From contig JALRLY010000275.1 of the NCBI GenBank assembly GCA_023647555.1, positions 124,001 through 188,000 of the forward strand: a DNA stretch of 64,000 bases, read 5' to 3'. The stretch's first letter is position 1. Each line of letters opens with the position of its first letter. This DNA is from Pancytospora philotis (lineage: Eukaryota; Microsporidia). The notes beneath the pieces are model-generated. The model made no database searches and was not told the DNA's origin. It saw only the letters and a list, made by a program, of their open reading frames with translations. Shown piece by piece: positions 1-8,115 of the stretch. Made by a program: the position numbers and the translations under genes.

Positions 1-585
1 GCGGCCGCGGCACCCGAGGGGGATGCGCAGGACCAGCGGCTCACGATAGCGTGGCGCTACGCCAGCCTCAGCACCGGCTCCGACAACTTCGGCTGGGATC
101 TGAACAGCAAGCTCCCGCTCAGCGCGGACAGCGTCCTGAGCAGCCTTGAGGAGGCGCTGGACCTGCTGAAATCTACGACTGGGCGCGCCGTGGTGCTGTA
201 TTCGCTCTTCGCGCCGCTCTACGGCCGGCGCACCCCGGACGAGATGCATCGCGTGCTGTACGAAATACGCAAATATGCGCGGCTGAACAGACACATCGTC
301 TTCTGCTCGGTCCCCACATTTCTGCTCCCAGCCACCTGCTCGCCGTTTTTCGACAGCATCGTTGGCATCACCTCGCTGCTGACGATGCCGAACGAGAAGT
401 CCAGCTACAACTGCATCCTCACGCTGCTGAAGCGGAGCAGCCCGGGCACTCTCGACGTGCGGAGCCTGAGCAGCTTCAAGTACGGCGTCAAGGTGACGTC
501 CAAGAGCTTCAGGGTCGAGAAGATCGACATACCGCCCGAGGAGGAGCCGGCCCCACAGGGCGGTGCGTGCGGCGCGAGCTTCTGA
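1..585 (+). CDS. ELP4: Elongator subunit Elp4, C-terminal part (5' end outside window)
   Basis: The frame is open from base 1 and gives 194 residues before the stop. Elp4 is a RecA-fold subunit of the Elp4-5-6 ring of Elongator, which modifies wobble uridines of tRNAs. Visible landmarks are IAWRY near the start, FGWDL, the 'PDEMHRVLYEIRKYARL' helix, 'CSPFFDSIVG', and the characteristic end 'KSFRVEKIDIPPEEE', which matches the family's C-terminal strand. The last residues (GGACGASF) resemble the short Cys/Gly tail seen in Elp4 proteins. The N-terminal part, with the start of the RecA fold, lies upstream of the window. It runs the same way as the transporter that follows. Identification is by family motifs recalled, not by a search. 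Confidence 0.85.
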   Translation, partial: AAAAPEGDAQDQRLTIAWRYASLSTGSDNFGWDLNSKLPLSADSVLSSLEEALDLLKSTTGRAVVLYSLFAPLYGRRTPDEMHRVLYEIRKYARLNRHIVFCSVPTFLLPATCSPFFDSIVGITSLLTMPNEKSSYNCILTLLKRSSPGTLDVRSLSSFKYGVKVTSKSFRVEKIDIPPEEEPAPQGGACGASF

Positions 586-841
586 GCGCACTGGCCCCAT
601 GCCTTGTGCGGTCAAGCTGAGAAAGCTCGGCGTACGGTGATGATGGCATTGCAACGCAAAAATCGCTTACATGCATGCTTCTAGATCGCCGAGTGCACAG
701 GCTAATAGCCAACGTGCGCGTAGATTATCGCAAGCTGCGTCTGCTTCCCCTATTTGCCCCTGGATGCCGCGCCATTGGTTGCGCCGTGCCAGCCATTGCA
801 ATTAAATTAAAATTTTTCTGGCAGATCGTTTCGAGCCCATC

Positions 842-2404
842 ATGGCGGGCACCCTGAGCGTTAAAACTGCGTGCGCCACGACGGTTATGATAGCCGTCGC
901 GCTGCCCATTTTCATACATTCGTTCGGGCGCGGCCTCCTGCACAACCCGGAGGCCGGCGCCGGCCCCTTGGGCACGGACATGTGCGAGGCGTACTCCCAG
1001 ATCATATACTTCTGCGCGACGGCGGTCGGGCAGATCGCCTACGCGCTGTTCACCAGCTTCGGGAGCGGGTTTCTGATCTTCCCCTCCTTCGAGAACAGCC
1101 AGGCGTCCGCGCGGATCAACCGCCTGTGCACGGCGGACGGCGAGCACGGGTTCGTGAACACGCTGCTGTGCCTCTTTCTGGCCGCGCTGCTCACGTTCTG
1201 CCTCGGGTTCGCGCTCGGCGCCTTCCGCGCCGGCGACGTGCTGCGGCGCGTCCCGTCGATCATCACCATAACGACCACGGTCTGCTCGGGCGTCGGGATG
1301 ATCCTGCTCGGCTGCTTCCAGCTGTGGTCCGAGCACAGGGGCGTGTCGGCGGCGCTGGTCGCCGCGTCGCTGCTGGCCACCGTGTCGCTTATGCTTCTGA
1401 TGAAGCGCTACCGCGACCCGTACTTCCCGCTCTACTTCGTGCTCGGCATCGTCGCCGTCGCAAACACGCTGCGGCTCTTCGTGTCGCGCGACGTGCTGTA
1501 CAGCAGGAGGCTGTTTCTGCCGCCGGCCAAGCACACCGTGTCCATCGCTGCCCTCTACCGCAAGCTCAGCTGGGACGCGCTCGACCTCCGCATGCTCCGC
1601 GAAACCTACGTGGACATCGTGGACATGGCGGTGTTCCCGCTCATCTCGGTCGCGGTGAACGTGCCGACGTACTCCTCGAGCGTCGGCGCCAGCTACGACC
1701 CCGACAAGGAACTGCGTGCGTATGCGTTCGCCAACCTCTTCTCGGGCCTTGCGTTCTACCCGACGTACTTCAACTGCTCCGGCTCCGTGCTGTTCCACCT
1801 GTGCGGCGTGAACTCGCGCCGCCTGGCGCTCTTCGCGGGCGTGGCGATGCTCGGCGTGTACCCGCTCATCCCCGCAATCTCTGCGGCGCTCCCGGTGCTC
1901 GTCATGTCTCTGCTGACGCAGTTCGTGGGCCTGTCGCTTCTGCTGACGTCCCTGCCCAAGCTGTTCAGCGCCTCCACGCCCGACATGGTGGCCGGCCTGC
2001 TGATGGTGGCGATCGGCCTTTACACCCGCGCCAGCATGATGCTGATCATTGAGTTTGGGTTGGCCGTTTCCGTTTTCATCGTGCTCCTCTGGCGCGCGGT
2101 GTATTCGTGCAGCGGCGCCGGCTTCAAAACGAGCATCGTGGACGACACGCTGGTGATAACTGCGCCAGGCATCCTGTACTTCAGCAACATATGCGCCGTG
2201 CTCGCTGCGATCGACGGCACGAGCAAGCCGGTCGTTGTGGACCTGGAAAGCTGCCGCTACGTCGACATGTCTGCGAACATGAAGCTCAGCGAGGCCGCCG
2301 AGTCGTACCTGCGCCGCACCGGAAAGCGCATCCAGATCAGAGGGTCGCCGCGTAACTTCTACGGGCATCTCTACCGCAGCAATGACATCACGCTGCCGCT
2401 GTAG
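842..2404 (+). CDS. SulP-type membrane transporter with C-terminal STAS-like domain
   Basis: A 520-residue polytopic membrane protein. About ten hydrophobic segments fill residues 10-430, and a soluble C-terminal tail (about 440-520) carries 'VVVDLESCRYVDMSA', the strand-loop-helix typical of STAS domains of SulP anion transporters. SulP proteins move sulfate or other anions, and a fungal vacuolar branch is linked to basic amino acid storage, so the substrate cannot be assigned. The start is the ATG that follows AAAATTTTTC (about 812) and GAGCCCATC. The whole protein is shorter than yeast SulP transporters, with short loops. A long antisense frame here is a GC artefact. Membrane location is inferred from hydrophobicity. 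Confidence 0.75.
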   Translation: MAGTLSVKTACATTVMIAVALPIFIHSFGRGLLHNPEAGAGPLGTDMCEAYSQIIYFCATAVGQIAYALFTSFGSGFLIFPSFENSQASARINRLCTADGEHGFVNTLLCLFLAALLTFCLGFALGAFRAGDVLRRVPSIITITTTVCSGVGMILLGCFQLWSEHRGVSAALVAASLLATVSLMLLMKRYRDPYFPLYFVLGIVAVANTLRLFVSRDVLYSRRLFLPPAKHTVSIAALYRKLSWDALDLRMLRETYVDIVDMAVFPLISVAVNVPTYSSSVGASYDPDKELRAYAFANLFSGLAFYPTYFNCSGSVLFHLCGVNSRRLALFAGVAMLGVYPLIPAISAALPVLVMSLLTQFVGLSLLLTSLPKLFSASTPDMVAGLLMVAIGLYTRASMMLIIEFGLAVSVFIVLLWRAVYSCSGAGFKTSIVDDTLVITAPGILYFSNICAVLAAIDGTSKPVVVDLESCRYVDMSANMKLSEAAESYLRRTGKRIQIRGSPRNFYGHLYRSNDITLPL

Positions 2405-2608
2405 GCTCGCTGACCTCGTCACAGTGTCCGGGCTGTTGTAGATTTCGCATGGGGTTTTCATTGCCACGCTATGCATGCCCTAATGCGCTTTAGTATTAAA
2501 ATTTTGTTCGTATGCTTTTTGACCGGCGTTAATGCTTCAGTTTATGAGCCGGCGCCTATCCACCGTGACGAAGCGGCTGCAACACAATATTTGTCCGCAA
2601 AACAAAAA

Positions 2609-2679
2609 TGCGCCTTACGGGAATCGAACCCGTGTCGGTAGAATGGGAACCTACAATTTTACCACTAAACTAAAAGCGC
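2609..2679 (-). tRNA. tRNA-Gly (anticodon CCC)
   Basis: Read on the minus strand, the acceptor arm GCGCTTT pairs with AAGGCGC. The T arm is ACGGG-TTCGATT-CCCGT, and the anticodon stem GTAGG/TCTAC encloses the loop TTCCCAT, giving anticodon CCC (Gly, codon GGG). No intron is seen. A run of five T follows the 3' end on the transcribed strand (plus-strand AAAAA at 2604-2608), a normal RNA polymerase III stop. CCA is not encoded. Confidence 0.94.
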
Positions 2680-2792
2680 TCAACAAGTTAACATTGTATA
2701 GTCCTGAGTGACATGCGATACAAGCACCTTTGCCAGCAGTCATTGAGCATGAGCGAAACAAATGGAAGCATGAGGGTAACAGCAAAAGGCAT

Positions 2793-3548
2793 TTAATTGT
2801 ACAGGCTGACGCAATCGGTGAGCCGGTTATAGCAGAGGATATCCTTGGAGCACAAGTGGTAGATTGCGCGCAGAAGCTCGACTCTCCCATAGTCCATGGC
2901 GCTGCAGAGATCGTCGACCGCGCGAACGCCTGACATGATGAGCACAATGATCCGGCTGTAGGCGTCAGTCCTGCCTGACAGCGCCTCGCTGGCCCGGTGC
3001 CGCAGATAAGCGCCGCGCGAGACGTCGTGAAGATGCCCGAGGTGCTCAGCCAGCGCCTCAGATGGCTCGCCACTCAGCAGCTGCTTAACCAGCGCAAGCT
3101 CCTCGGGCATGAAGCTTTTCAGCGCCGCGGACTCGCCCCGGCATTCCGCGGCCCGCTGCTGGAGCTCCTGCAGCGTGAGGTTGCTGTGCTCGCTGGATGC
3201 GCAGCCGTTGGTGTTCGCAAGCTCGACCTCGTGCATGTCGCAGCGCGCCTCGACGCTGCGCCACTCCTCTATCGTGCCGAGCTTCTGCTGCGCGGCGTCG
3301 CAGTCGATCGGGATATCAGCGCCGGCAGCGCCCATCTGCGCGAGCTTCGCGAGCTGCTCGGCGCAGCTGTCGGAGGCGCTGAAGAGCGGCAGGCCGTGGC
3401 GGGCCAGGATCTGGTTCAGCGCCTCGAGGCTCGTGGCAGGCTCGCCACCGCAGCCCGCGCGCTGCTCGACGATGCCCGCCAGCTCGTGCTTCTCTGCGGG
3501 CGCCTCGGGGATGCTCATGCTGCGCTTTATGTCCTGCAGGGTCACCAT
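2793..3548 (-). CDS. Hypothetical protein with winged-helix-like C terminus
   Basis: 251 residues from the first ATG (MVTLQDIKRS); the open frame extends 8 codons further upstream only through a TTG. I do not recognise the family. The N-terminal 130 residues are Ala/Glu rich and probably helical. The last 40 residues read like a winged-helix unit: 'AVDDLCSAMDYGRVELLRAIYHL', then a short hairpin ending DCVSLYN. Such endings occur in subunits of chromosome, transcription and ESCRT complexes, so no function is assigned. It is divergent from PLP1, with 92 bases between the two start codons, so the two probably share a promoter region. An AAAAATAG box lies just upstream. Confidence 0.6.
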   Translation of the reverse strand: MVTLQDIKRSMSIPEAPAEKHELAGIVEQRAGCGGEPATSLEALNQILARHGLPLFSASDSCAEQLAKLAQMGAAGADIPIDCDAAQQKLGTIEEWRSVEARCDMHEVELANTNGCASSEHSNLTLQELQQRAAECRGESAALKSFMPEELALVKQLLSGEPSEALAEHLGHLHDVSRGAYLRHRASEALSGRTDAYSRIIVLIMSGVRAVDDLCSAMDYGRVELLRAIYHLCSKDILCYNRLTDCVSLYN

Positions 3549-3628
3549 GGTCTTGGCGGGCTCGCCGCCCAACTATTTTTGGCGCAGCTTCCGTACACAG
3601 AGCGGCAGCGCAGGCGAAAATGCGCCCC

Positions 3629-3640
3629 AAAAATTTGGCC
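3629..3640 (+). promoter_or_regulatory. AAAAATTTGGCC start-proximal box of PLP1
   Basis: The AAATTT-like box lies between two in-frame ATGs (3620 and 3641). Elsewhere in the window this box precedes the real start by a few to about 30 bases, so it points to the ATG at 3641. Confidence 0.6.
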
Positions 3641-4162
3641 ATGCCGGGCTTCCGCAGCAACAGCGACTCAGATCCCGACTTCGACTCGGAGAACGACGAG
3701 TTCCTGAGGTCGTACACCAAGACGCTGCTCGAGAAGAGCAGAGGCCTCGCCGAGTACACCGACGAGCACGAGCTGATCGAGCTCACGCAGACGCAGACCA
3801 TGGTGGTCCATTTCTACCGCCCCTCGTTCCCCAAGTGCGTCTACATGAACAACGCGCTGCGGCTGATCGCGCCGAAGTTCGCGGGCATCAAGTTCGGCTG
3901 CATCAACGTGGATGCCGCGCCCAAGATGACCGAGTCGCTCGAGATTTCGGTGCTGCCGTTCCTGGCGTTCTTCCGCGGCGGCTACTTCGTCGACCAGCAC
4001 GTCGGCTTCGAGCAGCTCGGGAACAGCGACCGCCCGTTCGACCTGAACCTGCTCGAGAGCTACATACGCAAGAGCCCGGTCTCCACGGGCGCGGAGCCGG
4101 CGGCCGAGGGCGAGCCCGCCGCGGACGCGCCGGAGGGCAAGCCCAAGGTGAAGTATGTATAG
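3641..4162 (+). CDS. PLP1: Phosducin-like / TXNDC9-type thioredoxin-fold protein
   Basis: 173 residues. An acidic, helical N terminus (to about 45) precedes a thioredoxin-fold domain with 'VVHFYRPSFPKC', 'INVDAAP', 'SVLPFLAFFRGGYFVDQHVGF' and 'LGNSD', the pattern of the TXNDC9/Plp1 group. These proteins bind the cytosolic chaperonin CCT and help tubulin and actin folding. The redox CxxC is absent, as is normal for the family. The tail (about 150-173) is a Glu/Pro/Ala-rich extension ending in KVKYV. An ATG 21 bases upstream is rejected because the AAATTT box falls downstream of it. AATAAA at about 4171 follows the stop by under 15 bases. It is convergent with the eIF2-gamma gene. Confidence 0.85.
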   Translation: MPGFRSNSDSDPDFDSENDEFLRSYTKTLLEKSRGLAEYTDEHELIELTQTQTMVVHFYRPSFPKCVYMNNALRLIAPKFAGIKFGCINVDAAPKMTESLEISVLPFLAFFRGGYFVDQHVGFEQLGNSDRPFDLNLLESYIRKSPVSTGAEPAAEGEPAADAPEGKPKVKYV

Positions 4163-4266
4163 AGCAGCGTCCAATAAACTTCTTACCGCGTCCGTTAGAA
4201 AACACGTATGCCGTACTAATTTATTAGTAGTTGGTGCGTCCCAGCGCTGGGCTGCGGCCCGCAGAT

Positions 4267-5523
4267 TTACTGGTGCGAGATTTCCGTCTGGGCGCCCGCG
4301 GTTATCACGCCGTGGCCGATGAGGCGCCAGTTGTTTTTGATCTTGCGGGAGATGGAGACGCGGTCGCCGATGTCGCAGCAGCACGGCTTGAGCAGCTCGA
4401 AGTTGGCCGACTTCTCGCCGTCGAGCGACGCGATCCTGCAGCCGGTGGTCGTGCTGCCGATGTTGAGGCGCATGTGCTCGCCCGCCGCGAGCTCGTCGAT
4501 CGCGTGGGACACGGCCTTCTGGAAGAGCACGTAGGACACGTCGATCGCGTGGTAGATCGGTGGCAGCGTGCCCTCGAGCCCCATGACCATCCCCACCAGC
4601 TTGTCCGACTTGCAGAAGCTCGGGTCCATGGTGGTCCCGACGCCGATCAGCCCGCCCGGCACGGCCTCCTCGAGCGGCGTCTTCTCGGCCTTCAGGCTCG
4701 TCACCTCGGCGATGAACGGCGTGCACACAAAGCGGCCCTCCTTCTTCTCGACCAAGCCCGGGCGCACCTCGATGCGGTCCGCGAGCCTGATCATGCCGGT
4801 GACGAGCGAGCCGCCGATCACACCGCCCTGGAGGTCCTCGATCGCCGCGCCCGGCTTGTTGATGTCGAAGGAGCGGATGACGATCATCTTGGCGTCCTTG
4901 CTCGTGTCTCTGACGGGCTCCTCGATGTAGTTCACGATGAAGTCGAGGATCGCGTTTATATTCACGCTGAACTGGCCGGAGACGGGCACGATCGGCCCGT
5001 CCACGTTGGAGGTCTTGAGGAACTCCTTGATCTGCCCGTGCTGCTCCAGCGCCTGCTCGCGCGTGACCAGGTCGACCTTGTTCTGCAGGATCACGATCTT
5101 GTCGAGGTTCATGATCTCGACGGCGAAGAGATGCTCGGTGGTCTGCGGCTGCGGGCACGGCTCGTTGGCCGCGACGAGCAGCAGCGCCGCGTCCATGATG
5201 GCGGTGCCGTTCAGCATCGTGGTCATGAGCACGTCGTGCCCCGGGCAGTCAACGAAGCTCACGTGCCGCACGAGCACGCGCGCGGCCCCGCACGCGTCGC
5301 ACTCGCCCGGCGCGGTGGCGTAGCACAGCGGCCGGCTGCACTCGCACGCGTATATCTTCGCGTTCGCGTAGCCGAGCTTAATGGTGATGTTGCGCTCCAG
5401 CTCGGCCTTGTACTTGATCGTGCTGATGCCGCTGATGCACTGCACGATGGTCGACTTGCCGTGGGCGACGTGCCCGATGGTGCCGATGTTGATCGTAGCC
5501 TGTTTTTCCATGTGCGCGCCCAT
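4267..5523 (-). CDS. GCD11: Translation initiation factor eIF2 subunit gamma
   Basis: 418 residues. eIF2-gamma is the GTPase subunit that carries Met-tRNAi to the 40S ribosome. G1 is GHVAHGKS (about 17-24), followed by the switch segment 'ELERNITIKLGYANAKIY'. Next come a Cys-rich knuckle (CECSRPLC...CDAC) and the DCPGHD G3 box (about 90); 'CPQPQTTEHL' and the NKVD G4 box (about 148) follow. Beta-barrel domains II and III include 'RSFDINKPGA' and 'PGGLIGVGTTMDPS'. Yeast Gcd11 has an N-terminal extension that is missing here. The start is the ATG (MGAHMEKQ) that follows AAAATTTTTCGC; a second Met four codons later is possible. A long extra frame upstream is not coding in my view. Confidence 0.95.
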   Translation of the reverse strand: MGAHMEKQATINIGTIGHVAHGKSTIVQCISGISTIKYKAELERNITIKLGYANAKIYACECSRPLCYATAPGECDACGAARVLVRHVSFVDCPGHDVLMTTMLNGTAIMDAALLLVAANEPCPQPQTTEHLFAVEIMNLDKIVILQNKVDLVTREQALEQHGQIKEFLKTSNVDGPIVPVSGQFSVNINAILDFIVNYIEEPVRDTSKDAKMIVIRSFDINKPGAAIEDLQGGVIGGSLVTGMIRLADRIEVRPGLVEKKEGRFVCTPFIAEVTSLKAEKTPLEEAVPGGLIGVGTTMDPSFCKSDKLVGMVMGLEGTLPPIYHAIDVSYVLFQKAVSHAIDELAAGEHMRLNIGSTTTGCRIASLDGEKSANFELLKPCCCDIGDRVSISRKIKNNWRLIGHGVITAGAQTEISHQ

Positions 5524-5730
5524 TTTGTCGCTGCTATTTTTGCGAAAAATTTTAATACGCCGCGGCGCTGCTTTGCTGCTCGGCTTGGCCTCTGCTGCGG
5601 CCGCGCAAGGTGTCGCTTCTAAAGCTACAATCGCGGTACCGCAGCGATCTACCCTCCGTTTTACTAGTTCGCACACGCACTGTATAATTAGGCGCGGCCG
5701 CCGCCTTGAATCCCCCAAAATTTTGATCCC

Positions 5731-6171
5731 ATGAAGGAGGCCAGGGTTTTCCTCGTCGGCGACTCCCCGGGCATCTACGTCTGCGCGATATACCTCTTCA
5801 CCGCCAACATCCCCATCACCGTCATAAGGCAGGCCTCCTCGCTGGAGTACGGCTGCCGCTACGTCGCGGGGCTCCCGCGCATCACCAAGGCGGAGTTCGA
5901 CGAGCGCTGCATGCAGCAGGCCAAGGACATGGGCATCAGCGTCCTCGACGGCGCTGGCTGCAGCATCGCGTGCAGAGACGGCGTATTTTTCATCCGCAAC
6001 GGCGAGTCGGAGCACGAGGCGGACTACGTCGTGCTCGACCAGGAGCTCCCCGACCTGGAGGGCCAGGAGAACGTCTTTACCATCGAGAGCTTCGTGCAGG
6101 TGCGCGAGGCCATCGATGTTGCTGGCGCCGGCTGCAAGGCCGCCTTCAAGCTCAAAGAGCTGCTGCTGTAG
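5731..6171 (+). CDS. FAD-domain-only relic of thioredoxin reductase
   Basis: 146 residues, start fixed by AAAATTTTGATCCC directly before the ATG. The N-terminal 75 residues follow the thioredoxin reductase FAD fold: 'VFLVGDSPGIYVCAIYLFTA' sits where GSGPAG is expected, and 'LPRITKAEFDERCMQQAKDMG' matches the helix after the PG motif. The protein then jumps to the enzyme's C-terminal segment: 'ENVFTIESFVQV' replaces the GVFAAGDV strand, and 'REAIDVAGAGCKAAFKLKELL' matches the last helix. The whole NADPH-binding domain with the CxxC pair is absent. The glycine fingerprint, the ATG strand and the GD flavin motif are changed. Reductase activity is therefore unlikely. What remains could be a flavin-free scaffold or a binding protein. 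Confidence 0.7.
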   Translation: MKEARVFLVGDSPGIYVCAIYLFTANIPITVIRQASSLEYGCRYVAGLPRITKAEFDERCMQQAKDMGISVLDGAGCSIACRDGVFFIRNGESEHEADYVVLDQELPDLEGQENVFTIESFVQVREAIDVAGAGCKAAFKLKELLL

Positions 6172-6383
6172 CGCGCCGTGTATCTGCTGGGCACGGGCGG
6201 CTTGAATGACGGCCTCGCCAGGGCGCTGCGCCAAATGCGTTCATTTACGCTGTCCAATAAATATGTTTACAGCTGACTTGTATTTCAGCGCTTTACTACT
6301 CAGTCGTTCAATGGGACTTAAATGGCCGCAATTATTAACCGCATCGCACAAATGCTTATGTGGGGCAGATCAAAGCTGAGCCC

Positions 6384-6998
6384 ATGCAGCAGACCGTCCG
6401 CCCGACGCCGCTCCTGCTCAGGAAGCTGCTGTTCATCCATAAGCACGCCGAAAAGGTGCACGTAGCGCCGTGTGCGCTGACTACGGCCGCGATGCAGATC
6501 AGCCTCCCGCAGTTCTGCGACTTCACCGCGGGCATCGCGGTTGCCGACTTTATAGAGATCGCCAGGCACGCAGCGGCCGTCACGCTGGAGAGCGGAAAGC
6601 TGACGTACACCTACAGCACCGAGATCGAGGGCGTGTGCGCCTCGATCACCCGGACGGTAGACACGTTCAGCCTGAACTACAACATCGTGCTCGATGACCC
6701 GAGCGCATGCGTCAAGTTCCGGCCGTTCCCGATACTATCCAAGGACCCGCTCAGCATAGAGTGCCGCGGAAGCACCTGTGTGGTCACGAGCAGCGGCTTC
6801 ATCAAGACCAAGCACACGGTCCCCGTCGAGGTGCTCGAGGCGTCCGGGCCCGTGGCCTGCCGCGTGCGGGCGCGAGACATGCGGGTCGTGGAGGATCTCG
6901 AGGGCGAGTGCATCATGAACTTCCACACCAACGCCATCGTCGTGTACAGCCTCGAAAAGGACTCTGAAACGGCCATTTTCATCGAGCTGCTCTGCTAG
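6384..6998 (+). CDS. Possible sliding-clamp-fold protein (9-1-1 or PCNA-like)
   Basis: 204 residues from the ATG preceded by GAGCCC; an upstream extension opens only with GTG. The protein is rich in alternating strands and has short hydrophobic helices such as 'MQISLPQFCDFTAGIAVADF'. Its C-terminal half ('VEVLEASGPVACRVRARDMRVV', 'CIMNFHTNAIVVYSLEK') resembles the second domain of clamp proteins such as PCNA, Rad1 or Hus1. No PCNA signature is intact, so this is a weak structural guess. It lies downstream of the thioredoxin reductase relic on the same strand, with an AATAAA at about 6254 between them, and converges with RPC40 across 62 bases. Confidence 0.4.
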   Translation: MQQTVRPTPLLLRKLLFIHKHAEKVHVAPCALTTAAMQISLPQFCDFTAGIAVADFIEIARHAAAVTLESGKLTYTYSTEIEGVCASITRTVDTFSLNYNIVLDDPSACVKFRPFPILSKDPLSIECRGSTCVVTSSGFIKTKHTVPVEVLEASGPVACRVRARDMRVVEDLEGECIMNFHTNAIVVYSLEKDSETAIFIELLC

Positions 6999-7060
6999 CA
7001 CCTGAGAGTAAGCGCAAATGCACATGTGATTAAACTATTGCAAATCGTATATTTATTTAA

Positions 7061-7951
7061 CTATTCGTGGGTCTGCAGGATCTCCTCCTTCAGGCTCTGG
7101 CACTTCTGCCGCAGCCGGTGCAACGCCGAGCGCAGCAGAAACATCGGGTCCGCCGCCATGGTCTCGACGGTGAAGCAGAACCAGTTCGGCTCGCGCAGGA
7201 TCTGCACGCATTCCTTGAACTTGTCGTGGCGGAACACATTCCTGCTCATCGACTCGGCGCGGCAGTTCGCGACGACCGCGCGGCCGTCCACGATCTCGAT
7301 AACGCCGGGCGAGAAGCAGCGCTGCAGCTCGCGCGCGTCCTCGCCGCCGAAGTCCTTGCCGAGTACTATCCTGGGCATCAGTCTGTAGCTGCAGAGCGAC
7401 ACGGGGCTCCACTTCGCGTGGTCCCGGCCGATGCCGCGCGCAGCGGTGAGGCTCATGTCGATGGTGTTGCCGGGCGCCATCTTGCAGACGAGCACGCCCG
7501 GCTTGATCTGCACGCGCAGGTGCTCCTGGCCGAGGCGCGGGACCCACTCGATCTGGTCGGAGAGCAGGCTGATCACGTCGGCGGTGCTGTTCTTCACCAT
7601 GAGCCGGAAGTCCAGCATGTCCAGCGCGGCGTCGCAGTCCGCGGCGGTGCCCAGCAGCTCGGCGTCGACGTCGATCGGGATCAGCCCGAGCCGGTGCGCG
7701 ACGTACTCGTCCGGAAAGACGGTGTCGTTCTCGCGGATGGACGCGGTGTGCAGCGCGACCGACGGGAGCTCGGCGATCAGGATGCGCCGCAGCGCGTTCG
7801 CCAGGGACGGCGGCACGCCGAGCAGGTCGAACTCGATCGAGTCCTCCGTGTGCGAAATCACGTTGATCCTCACGCCCGCCACGCATTCCTCGAGCGGCTG
7901 CTGCGCCATCTCGTACTCCCGGACGATAGACTCGGCCTTCACGTTATACAT
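7061..7951 (-). CDS. RPC40: RNA polymerase I and III shared subunit AC40
   Basis: 296 residues, close to the family size. The alpha-like assembly fold is seen in 'PPSLANALRRILIAELPSVA' and 'AHRLGLIPIDVD'. AC40 rather than Rpb3 is indicated by 'ARGIGRDHAKWSPVSLCSYR', 'RCFSPGVIE' and 'SMSRNVFRHDKF', which match the Pol I/III paralogue. With AC19 it nucleates assembly of both polymerases in the nucleus. The start ATG (MYNVKAES) follows AAAAATTTTCGCC. It lies head-to-tail with TFB2, which is 164 bases upstream on the same strand. Confidence 0.93.
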   Translation of the reverse strand: MYNVKAESIVREYEMAQQPLEECVAGVRINVISHTEDSIEFDLLGVPPSLANALRRILIAELPSVALHTASIRENDTVFPDEYVAHRLGLIPIDVDAELLGTAADCDAALDMLDFRLMVKNSTADVISLLSDQIEWVPRLGQEHLRVQIKPGVLVCKMAPGNTIDMSLTAARGIGRDHAKWSPVSLCSYRLMPRIVLGKDFGGEDARELQRCFSPGVIEIVDGRAVVANCRAESMSRNVFRHDKFKECVQILREPNWFCFTVETMAADPMFLLRSALHRLRQKCQSLKEEILQTHE

Positions 7952-8115
7952 CGGCGGCGGCGAAAATTTTTGGTTTTAACGGCGGGTCTATTGCGAGCAG
8001 CCGTGGCGGCTATGCGCTAAATTCAGCATCACAATGCCGCAAAATCTTAAAATAGCGTAGTATGAACAGTTTTAATTCTATTTTAGCGTACAATTCCGTA
8101 GCTGAAAAGGCTATC

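Noticed and set aside
725..2476. 583-codon frame antisense to the SulP-like transporter
   Set aside because: Arg/His/Glu-rich composition typical of complementary codons of a membrane protein in GC-rich DNA.
5524..6234. Upstream extension of the eIF2-gamma frame
   Set aside because: Runs antisense through the thioredoxin reductase relic and past the AAAATTTT start signal; composition is non-protein-like.
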